NCBI GenBank assembly: GCA_004556545.1
Contig: SFGO01000058.1
Location: forward strand, 1-15,597
Length of the DNA stretch: 15,597 nt
Direction: 5' to 3'
From: Clostridiales bacterium
Lineage (GTDB): Bacteria; Bacillota; Clostridia; Christensenellales; Aristaeellaceae
Shown here: positions 7,774 to 14,452 of the stretch, one piece after another
Numbering within the stretch: the first letter of the stretch is position 1
Layout: each line of letters starts with the position of its first letter
Position numbers and translations under genes: made by a program
The notes under the pieces: model-generated
The model's database searches: none
What the model was told of the DNA's origin: nothing
What the model saw: only the letters and a program-made list of their open reading frames with translations

Positions 7774-9491
7774 TTGGCAGCAAGTATCGTGTAAACCGCG
7801 ACATGGCGCGCATGGATGGAAAAAAGTTCAGCCTGGATAAAGTGCTGACCATTCTGTCCTTCGTGATTCTGATCGTTGTAGTGGTCATCCCCATGGTGAT
7901 GATCGTCTACAACACCTTCTTCTTTGAGGGCAAGTTCGACACCAGTCTCTTTACCGAAATCATCATGGATCCCGCCAACGTGACGGCCATGTGGAACACC
8001 ATCAAGATCGCCCTGCTGGTGACGCTGTTCGGCACCGTGGTAGGCCTGTTCTTTGCATGGCTTCTGGGCCGCAGCGATATTCCCCTGAAGGGCCTGATGC
8101 GGTCCATGTTCACCATTCCCTATATGTTCCCGCCCTTCTTCGGGGCCATGGCGTGGGAGCTGCTCCTGTCCCCCCGCTCCGGCTACCTGAACAAATGGCT
8201 GATGGCTACCTTCCATCTGAGCCAGGCTCCCTTCAACATCAATTCCATCGGCGGCATTATTTTTGTGGAATGCTCCTATTACTTCCCCTTCGTGTTCATG
8301 CAGGTGGTTTCCGCGCTGGAGCGCATGGATCCCACGCTGGAAGAATCCGCCCGTATCGCGGGCGCCAAGCAGTGGTACGTCATCCGGCGGATCACCATGC
8401 CGTTGGTGCTGCCTGCCACCAGCGCGGGCGCGCTGCTGATCCTGACCAGCTCGCTGTCCCACTTCGGCGTGCCCTCCATTCTGGGCTTCAGCAAGAAGAT
8501 TTACACCCTGCCCACCCGGATCTACCAGCTCATTTCCCGCGCCAGCGGCTCGTTCCAGGGCATCCGTGAAGGCGCGGCCCTGTCCATTCTGCTGGTCATC
8601 GTGGTTATGCTGGCTTTGTGGCTGCAAAAAGTGGTGCTTCGTTCCGGCAGCTATGACATCATCAAGGGCAAGAGCATGCGTCCCATGCTGATCAAGCTGC
8701 GCGGCGCGAAGATCCCCCTGCTGATCGTCTCCCTGCTGTCCCTGTCCATTATCGTGCTGGTGCCCCTGGTGATGATTATCCTCGTGGGCATGCTGAAGGC
8801 TTATGGCCTGCCCCTCACGCTGGAAAACTTCACCTTCGACAACTACCTAAACCTGTTCAAGTCCAAGATGGTGCAGGATTCCGTGGTCAACTCCCTGACC
8901 CTGTCCATCTCCGCCGGCATCATCGCCATGTTCCTGGGCGTGATGATCGCTTACGTGATCCAGAAGATCAAGCCCAAGGGAAAAACGGCGCTGGAGATCA
9001 TCTCCATCCTGCCCTATTCCATTCCCGGCATCGTGCTGGCCATCGGCGTGATCCTGTCCTGGAGCGGCGCGCTGGGCGTCAACCTGTACAACACCCTGTG
9101 GATCATTCTGGTGGCGTACATCGCCCGTTATCTGGCCTTCTCCATGAAGTCGGCTTCCGCGTCCCTGCAGCAGGTGCACTATTCTCTGGAGGACGCGGCC
9201 CGTACCTGCGGCGCTACTCACTTCGAGTCCCTGACGGACGTGACCCTGCCGCTGATCCGCCCGGCCATGATCTCCGGCTTCTTCCTCATCTTCCTGCCCG
9301 CCATGCGCGAACTGACCACCTCCGTGCTGCTGTACGGCCCCTATACCCGTACCCTGGGCGTGGCGATCTACTCTCTGCGCAGTGACGGCTACATTGTGGA
9401 CGCCTCCGCTCTGGCCTCTCTGGCCATCGTGCTGATTATTATCTGCAACGCGGTGGTCAACGCCATCGTCAAGGATAGGAAGAAGGTGTAA
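7770..9491 (+). CDS. ABC transporter permease, fused two-domain (FbpB-like)
   Basis: This single chain of 573 residues carries both membrane halves of the importer. Two repeats of about six helices are visible, each with the EAA coupling loop that contacts an ATPase: EESARIAGAKQW with following RITMPLVLPA (about 191-216) and EDAARTCGATHF with following VTLPLIRPA (about 474-500). This is the layout of the iron and phosphonate type permeases such as FbpB. The ATG overlaps the stop of the first ATPase, with AGGAGGAGG just upstream; the second ATPase begins 3 bases after the stop. The two coupling loops differ in sequence, consistent with each docking a different ATPase. Confidence 0.93.
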   Translation: MIGSKYRVNRDMARMDGKKFSLDKVLTILSFVILIVVVVIPMVMIVYNTFFFEGKFDTSLFTEIIMDPANVTAMWNTIKIALLVTLFGTVVGLFFAWLLGRSDIPLKGLMRSMFTIPYMFPPFFGAMAWELLLSPRSGYLNKWLMATFHLSQAPFNINSIGGIIFVECSYYFPFVFMQVVSALERMDPTLEESARIAGAKQWYVIRRITMPLVLPATSAGALLILTSSLSHFGVPSILGFSKKIYTLPTRIYQLISRASGSFQGIREGAALSILLVIVVMLALWLQKVVLRSGSYDIIKGKSMRPMLIKLRGAKIPLLIVSLLSLSIIVLVPLVMIILVGMLKAYGLPLTLENFTFDNYLNLFKSKMVQDSVVNSLTLSISAGIIAMFLGVMIAYVIQKIKPKGKTALEIISILPYSIPGIVLAIGVILSWSGALGVNLYNTLWIILVAYIARYLAFSMKSASASLQQVHYSLEDAARTCGATHFESLTDVTLPLIRPAMISGFFLIFLPAMRELTTSVLLYGPYTRTLGVAIYSLRSDGYIVDASALASLAIVLIIICNAVVNAIVKDRKKV

Positions 9492-9494
9492 CAG

Positions 9495-10598
9495 ATGGAT
9501 CAGATCGTACTTTCCCACGTTACCAAGACCTTTACCACCAAAACGCTGGGCACGGTAACCGCCGTGAACGACTTCAACCTGACCATCAAAGAGGGCGAAT
9601 GCTTCTCTTTTCTGGGCCCCAGCGGCTGCGGCAAAACCACGACCCTGCGCATGATCGCCGGATTTGAAGATCTGAGTCAGGGCGAAATTCACCTGTGCGG
9701 CAAGCCGGTGAGCATCAAGAGCAAAAACCTCTATGTGCCCCCGGAGGATCGCGGTCTGGGCATGGTGTTCCAGTCCTTTGCGGTGTGGCCCCACATGAAC
9801 ATTTTTGAAAACGTGGCCTTTCCCCTGCGGGTTCGCAAGGTGCCCAAGGCAGAAATGACGGAACGTGTCAAAATGGCCCTGAAGCATACCAGTCTGGACG
9901 GCATGGAAAAGGTCTATCCGGGCAATCTGTCCGGCGGTCAGCAGCAGCGCATCGCGCTGGCCCGCGCCATCGTGACCAATCCCAAGGTAATGCTGCTGGA
10001 TGAGCCCTTGAGCAATCTCGATCCCAAGCTGCGCGAAACCATGCGTTTTGAGATCAAGGAACTGCAGAAGAAGTTCAATTTCACCATCATCTTCGTGACC
10101 CACGACCAGTCCGAGGCCATGGCGCTGTCCGACCGGATGATGGTCATGGATATGGGCAACATCGTGCAGATCGGCACGCCTACCGAGCTGTACAACCGTC
10201 CCGTGAACCGCTTCGTCCACAAGTTCCTTGGGCAGTCCACCTTCACGGATGTGATTCTGCAGGACGGCAAGGCCTATGCCCGGGGCGATATGGAACAGCC
10301 CCTGCCCGTAGCCCTTCCGGAAAACGGCGAGCGGGAAATGGTCATGGCCACCCGCCCCAACCAGATCGACATGAACCGTACAGAGGGCTACAAGACCAAG
10401 GTCGAAAAGCGCATTTTCCTGACCAACTACACCGAGTATCTGGTGCGCGTCGGCGACCAGCTGCTGCAGGTGCAGACCCCCCACCGCAACGCCTTTGCGC
10501 AGGGAGAAACCTGCTACCTCAAGTTCCCCGGCATCATGTGGTACGGCAAGGAAGACGAAGCCGCCGAGGCGGAACGCAACCGCCGCCAGCTGGTGTGA
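9495..10598 (+). CDS. ABC transporter ATP-binding protein 2
   Basis: This is the second ATPase of the operon, 367 residues. Walker A GPSGCGKT (about 41-48), Q-loop MVFQSFAVWPHMN, signature LSGGQQQR (about 145), Walker B VMLLDEP (about 166-172) and the switch histidine in VTHDQSEAM (about 202) are all intact, so it should be catalytically competent. A C-terminal TOBE-like domain follows. It shares the unusual AVWPH Q-loop with ATPase 1 and is clearly its paralogue, but the C-terminal parts differ much more. It starts 3 bases after the permease stop with an AGAAGG SD. Being last in the operon, it is followed by a hairpin-rich spacer and a terminator at 10836-10892. Confidence 0.93.
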   Translation: MDQIVLSHVTKTFTTKTLGTVTAVNDFNLTIKEGECFSFLGPSGCGKTTTLRMIAGFEDLSQGEIHLCGKPVSIKSKNLYVPPEDRGLGMVFQSFAVWPHMNIFENVAFPLRVRKVPKAEMTERVKMALKHTSLDGMEKVYPGNLSGGQQQRIALARAIVTNPKVMLLDEPLSNLDPKLRETMRFEIKELQKKFNFTIIFVTHDQSEAMALSDRMMVMDMGNIVQIGTPTELYNRPVNRFVHKFLGQSTFTDVILQDGKAYARGDMEQPLPVALPENGEREMVMATRPNQIDMNRTEGYKTKVEKRIFLTNYTEYLVRVGDQLLQVQTPHRNAFAQGETCYLKFPGIMWYGKEDEAAEAERNRRQLV

Positions 10599-10642
10599 TT
10601 TTCTTCCAGCCTGTCGAAAAACCCCAAGTTGGCCGTCAGCGC

Positions 10643-10826
10643 CCGCAAACAGCGCTTTGCGGCCCACCCCGCCGGATGGCGTGGCGGGCTTCGGACTGCG
10701 GTAGCCCTTCGGGCTGTCCTCGTCCTCGGTGCTGCGCACCCTTAAGGTGGTTTGCGGGGAAAGTGCTGTGGCACAAGGGTTAGGGGCTCCGCCCCTATAA
10801 CCCCGGCAGGAGACAGTGCCTCCTGC
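10643..10826. repeat. Cluster of short palindromes after the ABC operon
   Basis: The 481-bp gap before spoVAD holds no convincing gene. It contains a row of perfect short hairpins: CCGCAAA/TTTGCGG (10643-10662), AGCCC/GGGCT (10703-10715), TAGGGGC/GCCCCTA with a 3-base loop (10781-10797) and GCAGGAG/CTCCTGC (10806-10826). None has a T-run. The style matches the hairpins after hpf at 15000-15046, so this may be a genome-wide intergenic repeat family. Confidence 0.5.
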
Positions 10827-10835
10827 ACCTCCACT

Positions 10836-10892
10836 TTTTTGACACTCTGAGCCCCAATGCTTCGCGGCATTGGGGCTTTCGTCTGTCAAAAA
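10836..10892. terminator. Nested palindromic, bidirectional terminator
   Basis: An inner perfect 11-bp stem, AGCCCCAATGC (10850-10860) with GCATTGGGGCT (10867-10877), is enclosed by an outer 9-bp perfect stem, TTTTTGACA (10836-10844) with TGTCAAAAA (10884-10892). The T-run lies on the left and the A-run on the right, so the outer arms give U-tracts mainly to minus-strand transcripts, while the inner stem plus TTTC can stop plus-strand ones. It separates the ABC operon from spoVAD. Confidence 0.65.
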
Positions 10893-10988
10893 TTCAGAAT
10901 TGTCTGCCTGCGCCTTCCGTTTTTCAGCCATCCGAAAGAAGTCATGAAACTCTTTTTTCTTCCCCTTGTTTTCCTGCCCCACCGCCAT

Positions 10989-11018
10989 GCATAGCCCTTC
11001 CTTTTCCGCTTCATACTG
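10989..11018 (+). promoter_or_regulatory. Sigma-G-like (forespore) promoter of spoVAD-spoVAE
   Basis: GCATA (10989-10993) and CATACTG (11012-11018) are separated by 18 bases. The sigma-G consensus known from Bacillus is GHATR, 18 bases, CATWMTA, so only the last base differs. The spoVA operon is a known sigma-G target. The start of transcription would be near 11025, upstream of the spoVAD SD at 11069-11074. Confidence 0.6.
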
Positions 11019-11079
11019 AAACGCAGGAAGAAACGCGATGACGAATGCAGCCAAACTGCATTCGGAACGGAGGGACAAA

Positions 11080-12123
11080 ATGAACGGCAAACGAATCGGT
11101 CAGCAGACCATCGAACTGCCATCCCGTCCGGCTCTCTGCGGCAGCGCCGCCTTTGTGGGCCGCAAGGAGGGCGAGGGCCCGCTGGGGCACTGCTTCGATC
11201 AGGTAGCCAAAGATGAAATGTACGGGCAGGAGAGCTTTGAGCTGGCGGAGCGGCAGCTGTATCTGGACGCCATTGCCGCAGCGGTGCAGAAGGGCCGGGA
11301 GCGGATGGAAGACATACAGTTTCTGCTGGGCGGCGACCTGCTGAATCAGATCATCACCGCCTCCTTTTCGGCCCGGGATCTGGGCATTCCCTTTATCGGC
11401 CTGTACGGGGCCTGCTCCACCATGAGCGAGAGCCTGTGTCTGGCAGGCATGCTGCTGGACGGCGGCCACGCCCGTCAGGTGATCTGCGCCGCCAGCAGCC
11501 ATTTCTGCACGGCCGAACGTCAGTACCGTTACCCGCTGGAGTTTGGTTCCCAGCGTCCGCCTACGGCCCAGTGGACCGTAACCGGCGCGGGAGCCACCCT
11601 GCTCTGTGCCGAGCCGAAAGTACCGCCGCTGGCCCGGATGGAGCGCGTCTGCATGGGCCGCGTGGTGGATCTGGGCATTGCGGACGCCAACAATATGGGG
11701 GCCGCCATGGCGCCCGCCGCAGCCGACACCCTGCTTTCCCTGTTCCGGGATACGCAGACCGGCCCGGAGGATTACGACGCCATTGTGACCGGCGATCTGG
11801 GGCAGGTCGGTCACGACCTGCTGATGCAGCTGATGCGGGAGCAGCGTCTCCCGCTGATGGACGAGCGGTATCACGACTGCGGCCTGATGATCTTCGACCG
11901 GGAAAAGCAGGACGTTCACGCAGGCGGAAGCGGCTGTGGGTGCAGCGCCTCCGTGCTGAACGGGTACTTTTTGCCCAAGCTGCAAACCGGCGAGCTGGGC
12001 CGGATCATCTTTATGGCCACGGGCGCGCTGATGAGCACCACTTCCAGCCAGCAGGGAGAAACCATCCCCGGCGTGGCGCATGCGGTGGTGCTGGAAAGTC
12101 CGCAGGGAGGAAAATCGAAATGA
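11080..12123 (+). CDS. spoVAD: Stage V sporulation protein AD
   Basis: SpoVAD is a thiolase-fold protein of the SpoVA complex, which moves dipicolinic acid into the developing forespore and out during germination; it binds dipicolinic acid. From ATG 11080 the product is 347 residues, near the 338 of the Bacillus subtilis protein. The family hallmarks are visible: SAAFVGRKEGEGPLG near the start, DQVAKDEMYGQ, GACSTMSESL around the thiolase-like cysteine, and SHFCTAERQYRYPLEFGSQ. ATG 11080 has GGAGGG 5 bases upstream; the in-frame ATG at 11038 would leave almost no leader after the predicted sigma-G start. The stop overlaps spoVAE. The usual upstream partner spoVAC is missing here, replaced by the ABC operon terminator. 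Confidence 0.95.
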   Translation: MNGKRIGQQTIELPSRPALCGSAAFVGRKEGEGPLGHCFDQVAKDEMYGQESFELAERQLYLDAIAAAVQKGRERMEDIQFLLGGDLLNQIITASFSARDLGIPFIGLYGACSTMSESLCLAGMLLDGGHARQVICAASSHFCTAERQYRYPLEFGSQRPPTAQWTVTGAGATLLCAEPKVPPLARMERVCMGRVVDLGIADANNMGAAMAPAAADTLLSLFRDTQTGPEDYDAIVTGDLGQVGHDLLMQLMREQRLPLMDERYHDCGLMIFDREKQDVHAGGSGCGCSASVLNGYFLPKLQTGELGRIIFMATGALMSTTSSQQGETIPGVAHAVVLESPQGGKSK

Positions 12124-12485
12124 GCATGGTCTGGATGTACCTGAAGGTGTTTCTGGTCGGCGGCGCGCTGTGTGCCATTGGCGAGCTGCTGACCCTTTTG
12201 ACAAAGTTAACCCCGGCCAGAATTCTGGTTTGCTACATTCTGACCGGGGTAGTGCTCAGCGCGGCAGGCTGGTATGGGCCGCTGGTGAAGTTTGCCGGGG
12301 CCGGAGCAACGGTGCCTCTGACCGGCTTCGGCCACGCTCTGTGCCAGGGCGTTTTGTTCAGCGTACAGGAAAGCGGGCTGATCGGCGCGTTCACCGGCGG
12401 GCTGGCCGCCACGGCGGGCGGCATCAGCGCGGCGGTGGTCTTCGGGGCTTTGGTGGCCCTCTGCTTCAAGCCCCGCTCCAAGTGA
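12120..12485 (+). CDS. spoVAE: Stage V sporulation protein AE (SpoVAEb type)
   Basis: This is a small integral membrane subunit of the SpoVA dipicolinic acid channel, 121 residues (about 116 in Bacillus SpoVAEb). It has hydrophobic helices at about 3-25, 32-52 and 90-117, with the conserved TPARILV and FGHALCQG segments between them. The ATG overlaps the spoVAD TGA, and AGGGAGG (12104-12110) lies 9 bases upstream, so translation is coupled. An internal ATG at 12126 is an alternative start. The stop is one base from the stop of the opposing spoVM, with no terminator between them. Confidence 0.93.
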   Translation: MSMVWMYLKVFLVGGALCAIGELLTLLTKLTPARILVCYILTGVVLSAAGWYGPLVKFAGAGATVPLTGFGHALCQGVLFSVQESGLIGAFTGGLAATAGGISAAVVFGALVALCFKPRSK

Positions 12486-12486
12486 A

Positions 12487-12570
12487 TCAGCCTTTCTGTC
12501 TGCGGGTAAACAGACGGAGAAACCCGCTCAGAAACCGGGGTGCGCGGACGCAGATCATCTTCACAGCCAT
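12487..12570 (-). CDS. spoVM: Stage V sporulation protein M (27 codons)
   Basis: SpoVM is a tiny amphipathic helix that binds the convex outer forespore membrane in the mother cell, anchors SpoIVA and so sets where the coat is built; it also affects FtsH. The product has 27 residues: a short start, then VRAPRFLSGFLRLFTRR. Bacillus SpoVM (26 residues) has the matching core PKFLGGIVR, so proline, basic residue, Phe-Leu, small residue, Gly, two hydrophobics and Arg all align. An ideal SD, GGAGGTGA (plus-strand 12575-12582), lies 4 bases before the ATG. That SD includes the stop codon of the 64-residue gene just upstream, so the two form one coupled unit. Its stop is one base from the spoVAE stop, in convergent orientation. 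Confidence 0.88.
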   Translation of the reverse strand: MAVKMICVRAPRFLSGFLRLFTRRQKG

Positions 12571-12574
12571 GCTT

Positions 12575-12769
12575 TCACCTCCATGCCCGGCTGATTTTGA
12601 GCAGGAGAATGCCCACAGCCATCAGCCCGACGCCCAGAAGCGCCAGCCAGGCCCAGCAGGGAATGCAGCAGAACAGAAGAATCACGCCCGCCAGCACGAG
12701 CGCATAGCCGAGAATCATCGCCCCTTTGTTCTCACCGCCGGGGTAGCAGCGTTCGTAGGGTTTCGCCAT
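12575..12769 (-). CDS. Small two-helix membrane protein upstream of spoVM
   Basis: I do not recognise this 64-residue protein. It has a short polar head with MAKPYERCYPGGE, then two hydrophobic helices (about 17-35 and 38-58), with a Cys-Cys-Ile-Pro-Cys-Trp turn region between them and a basic tail. It is a real gene by context: GAGGTGA lies 6 bases before the ATG, and its last codons form the SD of spoVM. A sigma-E-like promoter sits just upstream at 12792-12820. Coupling with spoVM suggests production in the mother cell during sporulation, perhaps in the outer forespore membrane; this is inference. The three clustered cysteines in or near the membrane are notable. Confidence 0.75.
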   Translation of the reverse strand: MAKPYERCYPGGENKGAMILGYALVLAGVILLFCCIPCWAWLALLGVGLMAVGILLLKISRAWR

Positions 12770-12791
12770 GGCAGTTCACCTCGCTCGTTCC

Positions 12792-12820
12792 AGCTTATGA
12801 CGAGCGCGGCGAAAATGTGC
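12792..12820 (-). promoter_or_regulatory. Sigma-E-like (mother-cell) promoter before the spoVM unit
   Basis: On the minus strand GCACATTT, 13 bases, CATAAGCT resembles the sigma-E consensus KMATATTT and CATACAHT, with 7 of 8 matches at -35 and 6 of 8 at -10. spoVM is a sigma-E gene in Bacillus. The -35 reaches the stop codon of the MATE gene upstream. The leader would be only about 16 bases, with the SD near its 5' end. Confidence 0.42.
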
Positions 12821-14184
12821 TATCGATCCTGCTGAAATTGCTTCAGAACGCCCAGGGTGATCGGCACGGACAGCACAAAGGAAAGCAGGTCGCTGACGGC
12901 TTGGCTCAGTTCAAGGCCCGTCAGGCCAAAGAAATGGGACAAAAGGAACACGGACGGAATCAGGAAAAGTCCCTGCCTGGCGCTGGCCACCAGCGTGGCC
13001 CGGCCCGCATAGCCGATGGTCTGCAGCATCATGTTAGCCATGATGACGAAAGCAAACAGCGGCATGGTAACGCACTGCATCCGCAGCGCGACAGCGCCGA
13101 TCTCCCGCACATCCGGATTATCCTTGATAAACAGAGCCACGATCTGGGGTGCGAAGATCATAGCGATCACAGCGATCACGCACAGCACCACAGCGGACAG
13201 CTTGACGCAGAACCAGAACGCCTCCCGGACCCGGCGGTAAAGCCCCGCGCCGAAATTAAAGCCGCACACGGGCTGAAATCCCTGCCCGAAGCCGATAATG
13301 GCGGAGTTGCAGATCTGCATAATCCGGCTGACGATGCTCATAGCTGCCACAGCCGCGTCGCCGAAACCGCCCGCCGCCACATTCAGGCAGATGGTCGCCA
13401 GACTGGCCAGACCCTGCCGGGCCAGCGAAGGAACGCCGCCCCGGAAAATCTCTTTGGCCGTTTCGGCATTCAGGCAGAAGCGGCGGGGCTTGATAGGAAT
13501 ATTGCCCGCCCGGCTGGTCATCAGCAGAAGCACTGCAAAGCTGACTGCCTGTCCGATGGACGTAGCGATGGCCGCGCCCGCCACCTGCATATCCAGAACG
13601 AAAATGAAGATGGGATCCAGAAGGATATTCAGGATGGTGCCGGTGGTGATGCCGATCATGCCGTAAAAGGCGCTTCCCTGAAAGCGAAGCTGGTTGTTCA
13701 GCACAAAACCGGCGATCATAAACGGCGTACCGGGCATCAGATAACGCGCATAATCCCGGGCATAGGGCGCAATGGTCTCCGTGGCGCCCAGCAGGCGCAC
13801 AATGGGGTCTGTCCACACCAGACCGATCACCATCAGCAGCACCCCTGCGCCCAGCGCGCTGAAAAAGCCCGTGGAGGCGTACTTTTCCGCATCATCCACA
13901 TCGCCCGCCCCCAGCGAACGGGACATATGATTGCCGGAGCCGTGGCCGAACATAAAGGCAATGGCCTGCATCAGGCTCATCAGCGGAAACACCACGCCGA
14001 TAGCGCCCGTGGCGCTGGCATTGCCGATCAGCCCCACAAAATAAGTATCCGCCATATTATACAGGGCGGAGATCAGCATGCTGACGATGGTGGGCACGGC
14101 CAACGAAAAAATCAGCCCCGGCAACGGGCTTTCCGTCATTCTGGTCAGTTTTTTTTCTTGGGTGATGGTAGGCTTATGGTGCAT
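12820..14184 (-). CDS. MATE-family multidrug/cation exporter
   Basis: This is an integral membrane antiporter that uses a sodium or proton gradient to export organic cations or drugs. Its 454 residues give twelve hydrophobic helices in two related halves, each starting with the family pattern: LAVPTIVSMLISALYNMADTYFVG near the start and GGVPSLARQGLASLATICLN in the middle. The GHGSGNHMSRSLGAGD segment and a QPVCGFNFGA segment in the second half are typical of the MepA-like branch. AAAGGAG lies 7 bases before the ATG on the coding strand, and a sigma-A promoter lies at 14239-14266. There is no regulator gene beside it. No terminator is seen before the downstream 64-residue gene, so some read-through into spoVM is possible. 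The substrate is unknown. Confidence 0.95.
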   Translation of the reverse strand: MHHKPTITQEKKLTRMTESPLPGLIFSLAVPTIVSMLISALYNMADTYFVGLIGNASATGAIGVVFPLMSLMQAIAFMFGHGSGNHMSRSLGAGDVDDAEKYASTGFFSALGAGVLLMVIGLVWTDPIVRLLGATETIAPYARDYARYLMPGTPFMIAGFVLNNQLRFQGSAFYGMIGITTGTILNILLDPIFIFVLDMQVAGAAIATSIGQAVSFAVLLLMTSRAGNIPIKPRRFCLNAETAKEIFRGGVPSLARQGLASLATICLNVAAGGFGDAAVAAMSIVSRIMQICNSAIIGFGQGFQPVCGFNFGAGLYRRVREAFWFCVKLSAVVLCVIAVIAMIFAPQIVALFIKDNPDVREIGAVALRMQCVTMPLFAFVIMANMMLQTIGYAGRATLVASARQGLFLIPSVFLLSHFFGLTGLELSQAVSDLLSFVLSVPITLGVLKQFQQDR

Positions 14185-14238
14185 AAAGGAACTCCTTTCC
14201 GAACAAGCATGCCGCGGCCAAAAGAACCGTACTGCCCA

Positions 14239-14266
14239 ATTATAAAGAAAAAAGCACTTTTTGCAA
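14239..14266 (-). promoter_or_regulatory. Sigma-A-type promoter of the MATE gene
   Basis: On the minus strand TTGCAA (14266-14261), 16 bases, then a perfect TATAAT (14244-14239). The predicted start near 14232 gives a leader of about 48 bases. Confidence 0.6.
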
Positions 14267-14302
14267 GCGAAAAGCAGGGATTTTTTCCATCGTGTCGAAA
14301 TG

Positions 14303-14308
14303 TATAAT
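14303..14308 (+). promoter_or_regulatory. -10 box of the hpf promoter
   Basis: A perfect TATAAT preceded by TG is the only strong promoter element before hpf. No good -35 is found at 16-18 bases, where a T-run lies. A start near 14315 would give a long leader of about 138 bases. Confidence 0.45.
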
Positions 14309-14354
14309 CGGCAAGAGAAACAGATGAGGAAGCGAGAGAGAAAAAATCATCAGA

Positions 14355-14374
14355 CGGTTCGCCCACACGAACCG
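14355..14374 (+). other. Perfect 7-bp hairpin in the hpf leader
   Basis: CGGTTCG and CGAACCG flank the 6-base loop CCCACA. It is about 80 bases before the hpf ATG, with no T-run after it. Function is unknown; a leader structure that affects mRNA stability or translation is possible. Confidence 0.5.
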
Positions 14375-14452
14375 GAAAGGAGCGTGGTACCATTGGCACC
14401 CGCACATTTTCTGACCTTTGAGCCTAACATTTGTTAAAGGAGCTGCCATTTT

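Noticed and set aside
8847..11090. Long minus-strand frame (747 codons) opposite the permease and second ATPase
   Set aside because: It is the shadow of GC-rich codons in strongly supported plus-strand genes; its product is rich in His, Gln and Gly with no domain. The same holds for long frames opposite the AraC gene (4010-5386) and the MATE gene (12817-14307).
14377..14400. T-box-like motif (GTGGTACC) in the hpf leader
   Set aside because: The motif departs from the T-box consensus on both sides. The leader of about 138 bases has no room for a specifier stem, and hpf is not an amino-acid or tRNA-ligase gene.
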